The notes beneath the pieces are model-generated. The model was not told where the DNA came from. It saw only the letters and a program-made list of their open reading frames with translations, and ran no database searches. Below are positions 1 through 10,900 of a stretch of DNA of 64,000 nt, piece by piece. Source of the stretch: Prostheceraeus crozeri (Eukaryota; Platyhelminthes; Polycladida; Euryleptidae); assembly GCA_907163375.1 (NCBI GenBank), contig CAJQUW010001845.1, positions 124,001 to 188,000 on the forward strand. Direction: 5' to 3'. Every line of letters begins with the position of its first letter. Position 1 is the stretch's first letter. Made by a program: the position numbers and the translations under genes.

Positions 1-2099
1 TACTTATTGTAGTTGAGCTGATGCAATGTACTGATTGGTACTGAAGGCTAGATAATCAACCATGAGAAATGTTTGATTTGTACTTCAAAATATGTGTGCT
101 GTTGAGATATGCATGTGCTTTGTCGGACCTATTTGAAACGTTTATTTTTCATATTATCTTTTTTTATGAAGTTCGTAAATCCTAGAGTTGACCACCACTG
201 TTTCTACGTACATGTTATTAAGGCAGAGTCTGTCAGATTTTGACGTTAGTGTAATTTCAGATGTAGACTAAAATGATCAGAAACAATTTTTGATGACTTT
301 GTGAAGATTTTTGTTGTCAGTTCAAATTATATCTTCGAAGACGACTAACTCTTATTTTTAACAGAATAAGGGTCAACATGATTGTCTAACAGATATTTAA
401 TGATTTTTACTTATTTTTCTAACATGTAAATATCATATATTATATCAAAGGAACCATCGAGGACTAGGCTAGGAGCTTCAACTCTATTTGAAATATGCTG
501 AAAGATAAGTCTTATTAAGTGGGTTAGTGTAGTTAGACAATTCGCGTTAGTTGCTAAATTTTCAAAACATTCAATCAACCTTGCTGTAAATGATACTTTA
601 TGCATTAGGAGAGGGCTGTAATTTTACTGCTCTAATTTTTCGACTCAGTCCTAAAATGGATTCTGATGTAGTCACCATTTTGACTATTGATGGTCCCATG
701 AGCAGCTCATTGCTGGGTGGTCAATGAAGTCAATCGCATGCTTGAAGTGAATTACTCAATTGTAAAAATGCGTTAGAAAATTAGTTAATAAGTCTGCTAA
801 GTACACCGTCATGTGGTGGTCAAATGAAGGCTTTTTATCACTTCTGAATTTGCCGTTATATAAGCTGTCTATAAACCGCTACGTAGCTATAGAGATTTTT
901 CTAATTATATTCCAAGTCATCTATGCCAGGAAAGCAAAGTACCGTATATCCTCTAGTAGAACCTGGGTCAGACTCTGAGGCATCTTATGAAATCTGCAGA
1001 CCATCGATAAACATCCCGTTATAGCTGCACAATTGTTCATGTGCCTACCGCATACCTGGTAGGCACTAATACACATGACGATTTCGCAATTAGTAGGCTA
1101 ATAGTGATAGTGAATTCTATATGTAGTTTCAATCTCTAATAATGTACCGGCACGCACCGGTACTTTTAATGTTAATTTTCTGACTCAATAATAATCACTT
1201 TTTTGCTTTGGAAATGTGGAAGACTTTCACACATGCACTACTGGCATACCGGCATTGCGGATAATTGGCCTATTATATGACATTACTATGAATCTACAGT
1301 TTGAAACACCTAAGACGGACACCAGAAACAGAAATTAGACAAAAGATAAATGCGAACTTTAGTGTTGAATAATGATGTTAGAGCAAGTATGCTACAAGAA
1401 TACCTAGGATATCAGGCGCATGTAAGAAAGATCTATACTGCGGTATACTGTACTAGCAGTAGCGAAATACCTCATACAAAAGGCCGGTATTTTTGTGTAG
1501 GTTCACCGAATGCTGTGGTTTCATGTCGTGTTTTTTACCGACAAATGTGTACTTTAATGTAAGTAAATAGAACGCGGGTAAGAGTAACATGAATTAAAAG
1601 AACCCCCCCCCTTGGGTTCTATTATAAGATATGCGATATTCTAAGGAATGGGAAGAAAGGAAAAATTTGCTAAGTACAGCGCTTGGATAGCGCCTGCAAA
1701 AAATGTTCACTCAATTTACGCATATAGACTAATCTTGAAGCTACATCCTGTCGTGGGTCTCAAGAACGTTGATATGATGTGTCTTATGAGTGGGTGGGAT
1801 ACCTTTGCTGGCCGGGATTTTCAACGAAAATGAACTGTAAATGGATAATGACGTCCTGAGAATTATTATCTGTTTTGGTCTCATGGAACATTTTTAAAAA
1901 TTTTCCGGAAGACCTGGAAAAGTCGGAATTTTTGATAAGAGAAACTGTACGAACCCTGTATGTTAAGCTATCAACTTGCTCGACTGGTTTGAAGTCATTG
2001 CGGATACGTCGATCTGTTGCAGATACTTCGCCTAGCCTCGGTTGGCAGTAATAAGTACATCAGAGTGATTTCTTTCAGATAAATAAGTGAACGTGGGAA
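1..2099. other. AT-rich non-coding stretch
   Basis: I see no coding exon here. Open frames are short, without recognisable domains or splice-site support. This may be upstream intron of the helicase gene that starts to be visible at 4902. A poly-C tract lies near 1604-1612. The end of the stretch holds a possible hAT-type terminus, listed separately. Confidence 0.5.
1890..1958. mobile_element. Possible hAT-like element terminus
   Basis: The sequence ending GTACGAACCCTG at 1958 resembles the inverted terminus CAGGGTTCGTAC common in hAT-type miniature elements, and the adjoining CCTGGAAAAGTCGG is typical of their sub-terminal regions. No partner terminus was found upstream, so this is at best a truncated copy. 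Confidence 0.3.
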
Positions 2100-2107
2100 C
2101 ATCTATG

Positions 2108-2822
2108 CAGGGATGCGGAGTCGGAGTCCTATCATTTTTGCTGGAGTCGGAGTCCTATCAAATGATAGGACTACGGACTCCGGTCTATAACTAGACCCGA
2201 AATATAATACAAACAACCTATTTAACCTCGTGCATAGCTGTCACTGTCTTGATGTCAACTTTCTCCGTCAAACAAAAGTACTGAGACAGCAGTGCATACA
2301 AAGCTTGCAATAGTTGAGAGAATGAACCGTGATAGTGAAAAAGAATTGTCTTTTCACTCGGTGATTTAGTAGAGAAGACAAGCCTTCCTAGCCTCGATCA
2401 CACATACACACCAAAGGTCACGTCAGAGACAAAAATGAAATACTATAGTTTGTTTGAGAACATTACCTCTTCACGTTAATCGTGTGTTATGTCTCCTCCA
2501 AAGCGCATATTAAAATCCAAAGTGTACTCATATTTTTTGGAGAAGGATGGGGGATTTTCCTGTCTGGTAGAGAGTGGAGAAAAACAAACCACACATCAAC
2601 AAGATGGGAGTAGCCGAGTCGCATGCATCCAACTGAAAGCGATATTTGCTAACCTTTCATCGAAAAGGAATGATGATTCATACAGCAATGAACACTAAAG
2701 ACAGGTTTAGGTAAGCTTATAATGATCGATGATGTAGGTCACCAGTTTTTCAAAAACTAGGCTATATATACTTTCCACCCGGAGTAGGAGTCCTATCAAA
2801 ATGACAGGTCTCCGCATCCCTG
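2108..2822. mobile_element. hAT-like miniature transposon with perfect 8-bp TSD
   Basis: The 715-bp segment starts CAGGGATGCGGAG and ends with the inverse CTCCGCATCCCTG. It is flanked on both sides by the identical 8-mer CATCTATG (2100-2107 and 2823-2830), the duplication length of hAT transposases. Inside are further GGAGTCGGAGTCCTATCA copies in both orientations near each end. No transposase is present, so it is non-autonomous. Confidence 0.85.
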
Positions 2823-2830
2823 CATCTATG

Positions 2831-4901
2831 ACGAGGGCCTGCCAAGATTGACATGACATACAATGAAACCATGACATCATCACGTATTTAATTAAACTTA
2901 CAACCACTTGGATTCGTTAGATAGGTCACATGTGATTGACGATGTCATCATAAAACAGTCTGTAAACATTTTTGATGCGCAAGTTATATAAACGGAAAAA
3001 CCAGTCTTCTGTAATAGCTTCATCATGATGTGCGAATAAAAGCGCGCTGTTCTGAGATGATAAAAATATACGTAGTGAGATGAGATGGACTAGCGTCAGC
3101 TTAAATGCACCGGCATATTCTGGGGATGTAACGTAGCCTCGCTTCGGACTCCGTATATTTTCAGCTCCGAACGTGTGGAAATTTCGAAACTCCGGCTCTT
3201 GGCTTATGGAGGCTTTGGCTCCGGCTGACTCAGCTGTGAAAGGTTGGGCATAGAATATTCAAAATTGCGATCTCTTATTTCGTCGATTGACAGGCAATCG
3301 AACCTGAAGATGTTTTACATTTTGTGTGCCTTTTCCAATCACGTGGCTCGAATGGTGCTGAGATTGTCAAATGTTCTCACAGCAGTGACAGCATCCAATG
3401 TAGATATGCCGACCGTGGCCATAGGTATCACAAATTGAATATTTTTTCAATTGAATAAGACGGTCACATGCATAAATAAGTAATGAAGATCCCAGGGCAG
3501 TCTACCGAAAATTGTGATAGCCTACTGTATGTCTGAGCATATACCATACCTTCCCCTGGATCCACAGTTATCTCCGGTTAGGTAAAAGACACAACCGAAG
3601 GTGCGAAGTGGGACCTACAGTGCCAACAATCTAGCCCAATCCACCCAGTAACAAGCTAACAGCAGCCCCGTACCACCCTTGGAGGCCCTGATATGTTACA
3701 ATGGATGCAGGCATATAGGGACAATCCATCGAGCCCAAAAGATACATAGCTGCTGTTATGGGAAAGTCCCCATCGACTCCCCCCCCTCTCCTTAAAGCTC
3801 CTTAACCCCGGTAGGACGGGTACAGCTACAAAGATGTACATGCAGCCTGTATTTGGTCTCGGTCATTGCATGCAAACTCACTGATGGATTCTTTCGGATA
3901 GCCTACAGTACTCCTACACAAATCTTAATTATCGATGAGGGCCGTATAAAGTCGATAGGCCTACATAAGCGCAGCATAAGCTTCATTAAAATGTTGCATT
4001 TGGTAAAGTAAGTGTAGGTCTGACGTTTTAATATTTCTTTTATTCCATGTGACTTTATTACTGTAGTAGTTTACTAAGCCTGCTGATCAAATATTTCAAT
4101 GCAAAATAATATCTAGGAGTAGCTATGTAAGCTGCAGTGGCTTCCAGACCATGTTAAATGTTTTATTTCCATTGAAAGGAGTTAGAGGCAATTAGTCACG
4201 TGATAGATTTTGTTGCAAAATAGACATTGTGGTGTCCTTCAACATTTTGTCAATAAAGCTTCAATTACGAGTTGACATTTTTGAATTTCCATTTTATTTC
4301 TTCTGAAGACAAACGGTAGAAAAACTACCGATAGTTCAACAAATCATTCGGCTGTTATTTTATATGAAACGATGAAAATATTCGATAAGAAACCAAATCA
4401 TAGCAAGTTCAAATTTCGAAGACAATTTCGATTTTGTTTATGCGAGACGGTTCATTTGACTTGGTGATTTTAATTAGTCAGTCAGGCGTTAAAATATCTA
4501 ATTAACCATAAGAAAGGAAATTAACCGGTTAATCGTCAATGTGACCGGATGAATATGTTTGAAACATGTGAAAAAGTTGGTTTCGCTTGTGTACTAATAA
4601 TTTATTTTCGATTGAACCAAGCTCCTGCTCCTCAGCTTCGTTACATCCCAAGTAGGCCTATATACTTCTACCCTATACATTTGCTTCTACCTATTTTACA
4701 TTTGCTATATTCATAGGAAAATGAAACCTTTCGTTGGCAAAATTTTTCTCTTTTTGTTTACATAAATTTGTTTCTTGTACAAATTGATGTAATTTTCTCT
4801 TACATTATCTTGACTTCATAGAATGGAGTGATATTATTTTTTTTCTTATAAGGATATTATATTTCTGATTGATAAAACATCTGGAAATTTTTGTTTGACA
4901 G
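2831..4901. other. Non-coding, probably intron of the helicase gene
   Basis: No exon was recognised. I looked specifically for a helicase exon ending in the codons for Pro-Thr-Arg before a GT donor, and for a Walker A coding stretch, and found neither. Decayed CTCCGGCT/GGAGTC-type repeat sequence occurs at about 3130-3245. Confidence 0.5.
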
Positions 4902-4978
4902 GGAATTGGCATATCAAATCTCCGATGCTGTCACTGCCATCCACAAAGTAAATTGCTGTGTCATCACTGGTGGAAGAA
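4902..4978 (+). CDS. DDX49: Helicase exon a: motif Ia end and GG motif
   Basis: Acceptor TTTGACAG and donor GTAAGA border 77 nt. The first base completes the Arg codon of PTRELA; 25 codons then read ELAYQI through VITGGR, and one base is left to join the next exon as Ser. This short exon can only be placed because it restores motif Ia in phase with 5875. Confidence 0.85.
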
Positions 4979-7900
4979 GTAAGACAAACATTTATTATTT
5001 CTGTTTTGAAGTGCATGTGCAGATACTTTCGTGGATTCTTCTTTAGTGCTCGCAAAAAAAATGTGAAGCTATGAATCCATTGTTGCCACAGCGGCGGATT
5101 CTTCAGGTGGCGGCGGAGTTTTGACTACTAGAAAATTCCGCCGATTTTTCTTTTTTTGTTATTTACCCTTTTACATGCAACTATAAAGCATCGCCAGTAA
5201 TGAAAAGGGATTAGATCAACAGATCATTTCGTAAATTATAGCAGATTATGAAAGACGACGCCTGTCATAAGTTGTATGAACTTGAATTGCAATCAACAAG
5301 GCGACGATTGAAATAAAATGACAGACCAGGGACTGGCTACAATCATCCTGGTCAAGTTTGTTTCAAGCTTTACAAGTTTTTACAACGCTTTTACAATTTT
5401 TGCTTCGATTGCAACATTTTACCTCTTTTGTTTTAAAATATTGACTTTCATTCCATAGTTGCTTTTCTTTGAAATACAGCATAATGTACAGCGCATGTAG
5501 ATTGTTACCGGGCAAGAAAGGGAGGTTTCTTTTGCAGCATTGCTGAAACTGATAAACTTCTATGCTCGCAAGATGATTTTGGTAAATGTTCTCTACACCT
5601 ATAAATTTGAGTATTGGTAACTTGTTTTTTCTGTCTTCTGTTTTATAACGTCAAAGTTAGGAAGTTCATTATGATGTGATCAATAAAATCTGTTATAAGA
5701 GTTCTTGCAAGCAACGAATAAAGTGAAAATTGAGTCAAAGCAACACGAACAAGAAATGAGCGAATAATTCTAGTTATAATCCTGGCGGAATTTTCTCCAT
5801 TGGGCCGCTGTGGCAACACTGGCTATGATCTCTGATTACAAACTGGTAGTCATCCCTTCTGATCTCACCCACAGGTCGCATCCATCAATCCGTTGAATTA
5901 GAAGCGCAGCCTCAGATCGTGGTGGCCACTCCTGGTCGATTAGCGGACCATGTTAAGCGTGGAACTGACCTGGAATTGTCTGGAGTACGTGTTTTGGTTC
6001 TGGATGAGGTGGATCGTCTTCTCGAGGACGGCTTCTCCGACGATATCGCCAGCATTTTGGAGAAATTGCCAAGCAAGCGCCAGACCCTCATGTTCTCCGC
6101 CACTTGTACACCTGCGGTTCGACAGGCGATAGACGCGTTTCCCGCCGACTCTCAGCCGTTCGTATGGCGCGAGGGTGTTGACGACGTCAAGTCAGAGAAA
6201 GTAAGAAAAACTTCACATACAAATATGCCACCACATAGATCTTGATCATAATTGAAGCTTATTAATGGACGATTACATGTGATGATGACCGTCAGCTCGC
6301 ATCACGGCACTCTTCAAACGATTAATATCCTTCCCCAAATACAATGTGACCGGTAATGCTTTCATGAAACCGCTTTCATTCGTCTGGAAAACGATCCTTT
6401 TACTGGTGCCCGCACTCCAGGCATGAAGTCACACTAGGAAATTAGGATTGGGGAAGACTTCATGCACTCTAACTCTCTCCAAGATAGGATTTGTGACCTG
6501 TAGTGAGGAAAACTGTGTTACCTCCTGCAGAGGACAGGCTCGAACACTGGACATTTGCACCGAAACGCGGTTCTTAACCAACTAAGCTATTATATCATCC
6601 ATGGCGACCGCACAGAAACACTGTCAGGCTAACAAATCTCTAACAGTATCACTCACCCATTGAAATTAGCTTGTCACTAGCAACTCACAATCTAACACTG
6701 TGAGGTCAATCTGTACGGTCGCCCCAGAACATCTACGAATATATTAAAGAAACGAATATATTCAATTCAGTATTTCAAATGCTTGTACCGGTATGATAAA
6801 TAGGGCTGGCTGGCTAGAAGGATTACCCGATCCTGTCCTGCGGATAGGGGCGTGGCGGGAAGCCACTGAGGCCGAGGAGGCGTGCAACCCCCCACGGGCG
6901 ATGCCAAAGATCGAAAACAGAGCCCGAGGACGCAAAGATAGCCGCTCGGGTAGAAGAGAGGGAGGGACAAGACCACAGCAAGTGAGGGACATCGCGGTTT
7001 ACACCACAAACAGGGCAGTCAGGAGAAGTGGACCTGCCAATCCTGTGAAGATAAGAGTTGAGAAGAAGGCTGTGGCTGTTGCAACGAAGACGTGAAAGCT
7101 CACAACGGACAGCGCGAGGGAGGGGCGACGGGAGTGAAGAGAGCACGGTCAGACAAGAGAAGAAGAGAGGAGAAGAGACACGATGAGTGATTGGAAACGG
7201 ACCAAGAGAGAGCATGCTGGATTGCAACCATTTCAGCTGTGAAGCTTGAACAGTGCGCTTCAGCATGAAAGGAAATAGAGAAAGTGGAAGAGCATGAAGA
7301 GCAGGTTATGAAAACACTCGAATTTAGTGTGTGTACACGAATTTCTAAATTTTCAAATTTTGGGGATTTATGCACAAAATTTGAAAACTCATGTACATTG
7401 AAGATGAAAATTATGCAGGCCTGTTTTTGAAGAAATTGCTTATCTGATAAAGCTTAGACAGTATGAAATTGTTGTTGGTCATAGCTGCGTATAACGTCAC
7501 CTAGTCATTTTATGAACATTGGTGTCCGAATAGCAATGACTCTTCAGTTTTCTGTACTTGTAAATAGTGTGAAGCGGATGATAAGAAACTCGAATCAACC
7601 GTAAGACTCCTTCGTCTTAACCTTGAGGTAAAAGTCTTCTTAAAACTTTTCCTATCATTGTGAGCATTACAAACCGAATCATCATCTTCAAATTTTTGAG
7701 CGAACCGAACGTTTCAGTGTATGTACTGTACATACCCCATAAACATCAAGCCTGTGCTTTCGACGTATCTCAGCCGCATGCATTCGGGATCATTTTAGCT
7801 GAATAGAGTATCTTAGAAAAACACTTCTATTTTCAAGTACGATAAGTCATTGATGATGACATGCTTTAGTTTTGAATGTGTTGTGATATTTCAGGTTGGT

Positions 7901-10900
7901 GTTACAGTCGATCTCCTGAAAGATTTCAAAATCCGAATGGCAGCTCAGTACAAGGAATCGTATCTCGTTCAACTTCTTCGACAATTCACAGAGAAAAATG
8001 AGCGATCGTTGGTCATCGTCTTTACCAATCATTGTAAATGGTGTCATTTGATTGGCATAATTCTGAGACAGTTCGGAATTACTGCTGTCGTCCTACACTC
8101 ATTCTTAAATCAGCGAAGGAGGCTTATGTCACTGTCGAAATTCAAATCCAATCAGGTGAGAAATAAGTTTTTTACACTCGACTAATCAATAACGCTAATT
8201 GTTGAGTTCTCAAAAGGCCAGTAATTTTATAACCGATCGAATCGATGCGAATTCTGATTTGATTGACTTCGGGTTTGTTTTCAATGGAAGGCTCAATTTA
8301 TTGCTGTTTTTTAATTATCGGAAAATTGTTTGCTACTGAATAATGGATTATGAGTAGTATCAAGTGATATCATTTATAATTATGTTGTTAAATCATGTTT
8401 CAGGTCCGAGTTATGATAGCCACAGATGTAGCGAGTCGTGGTTTGGATATTCCTATGGTTGATCTGGTTATAAACGAAAATGTGCCTGAACGACCTAAAG
8501 ATTATCTGCATCGTGTGGGACGAACAGCGCGAGCTGGGAGGGCCGGAACTGCCATCACGTTAGTGAATCAGTTTGAAACTGCTCGTCTGAAAGCAATCGA
8601 AGAGAGAATTGGTAAATGGATGTCAATTTATGCCGTAAAAGACTCATTTACCCAAAGATTGTCATTTCAGAGAGAGAATTGACCGTGTATGATGAAATAA
8701 AGATGGATGATGTGAGCAGCATTGTGAAGAAGGTGGCCTTGGCACGCCGAAATGCAGAAATGGTAATTTCACGGCATCTAGAACTTAGTTTTCCTCTTAG
8801 TTGAGTTTCAGTTTCGATGCGAATGATACTCTACGATGTGCGCTACCAGTGCTCATCAATCATGGAACTATGCACGCCAATTTAGATATAATTGCATGAC
8901 GCTTCGATAATCTTGAATTTTCCTGCGTATTTTAAGGGTTTTTCGCACCAAAAAGGTCACTTAGAAAGAAAAGGTATTGCCAATGCCATGGTTGACTTTA
9001 AAGTCAGAAACGCGAAATTTCTCAATGCCCGTCTGATTTAAATCGAGGTGTTTTAATCATTCCATGAAAAACCTCCGTGTGATATTTTGTCGGAGTCTTT
9101 CTCTCTAATTGAATGCATTTCCCCACAACTGTTAAAGATAAATGAGTGTCTACGTGATTCTGCGAGATAGATAATACTGAATGTCCTATCCCATCCATTA
9201 CTAGCCATGTTCATGGTGATCGTGATACCAATGCATTGCTTAACATTGTCATTAACATTTTCTTAAACAATTACCAGAAAAAAGTGAAAGATAATTTACG
9301 AAAAGAGGCAGTGAAAGACACAGTCTGTTTTGTAATTTTAATTGTAAAATCATTCCGTAGATGTCTGAGATCATCATTCCAGTTGGTCATGTCAATAATT
9401 TTGCATACTTCAAAGTACCGTAGCTATAAGAACAAAATGAACTGAATCCTGACCGCACGAGGATCTGACGCGCATCTGCCTACACACTTTCAGTTTCAAT
9501 TTTCAAAAGTTGAAATTGTCTGACTAGTCCAACTAGCCTCTACAATACCGATAGTGACCAAACGCTCGTTTTGTATCATTCCAGTCATTAATGGCAAAAA
9601 TTTGACTGCTCTGTTCTAACTAATCATTAATTAATCAAAGCACTTTCTCATCTCATCGCTGATTAACGTTTTCTATAAGTGCACTTTATTTTATTCTTTT
9701 ATTTTGATTAATTCATTTTCGACTGTTTTACTATTCATTTCCTTACGTATACATGCCTGCTTACCCCCATCGAGTTAATATGTCTGACGAAGCGTTCATT
9801 CGATGTATGTATTCATGAAAGGAATGCTAACAGCCAACGAACCAGAAGTCATTCATATTAATAATTTTGTTCCTACAAATAATTTGAGTCTTTTGCTTCT
9901 AAAACTTGAAATAGGCTCAATTATGGGTGAAATCTCGAATAGTTGATCTTCTCTCAAACCTTTCCATTGTGAACTACTTAATTAACTCAGCCATTTTCTG
10001 TACTTGATTTATAGGCCTATTACTCCGTGCAAGTAGGTTTGCGTGGAATATACATCCGTAGGAGAACAGCTTCATGAACCTACTTTAGAGCAAATAATAT
10101 TCATCTTTTTCCTGATAACTTTGCCTTTCCCTGATATTCAAACTTTTCGTCAGCATGAAATGTCTATTTCACAAATTCGGGTTATTCGTCTGTCATCAAG
10201 CAGCAAGCACGCACGAGCTTGGTATCAGACTAATGTCCCGAAGTTTGTGAGTTGAACTTTTCATGGGCATTAACAAGGAAATTGTTAGTCGTTTGTCTGA
10301 GAATATTCATTGAATTATCCATATCTGCATGTGTAGAAATCACAGGGATTGATTCATTAGCGTTTGGGTTACTCTAGATCGGACATAATCCTATCCCAGC
10401 TATTGTAGGCAAGTGATAGAGATTGACATAGATATTCGTCTGTCTTTGGCTTGTGTGATCGGCCAAGCGCGCGCATTGCAGAAGTAGCTCGAATCAGCGA
10501 ACACACGACTCTCAACAGTCAGATTGCAGGCAGGCTGCGCCAAGTGAAAAGTAGCATCTTAAGCTCAATTTTCCGCCGTGATTAATGTGTCAAATGGAAA
10601 TATTATTCGCACTGCTCGGCTCTTCACGATCTAAATTTACTGACTGTGTACTTTCCTTGCATTCTATTGCGTCTTCACCTACTACTGTACACATGCATTA
10701 CTTTTCCACCTCGTCCATTCTCACTCATTTTCCTCAATCTCTGATGCGCATGACTTGTCAATTATGTGATTTTGACGGCTTTTGCATAAGCTCTGATTTA
10801 TCCTCCAGCTGGAAGTTAAGGTTATTGTCTTCGTTTTGTGAATGTGCTCCTGCATTACTTCCTGAGGCGCACTTATCAAATAAATCATCTCTTTGCATCT

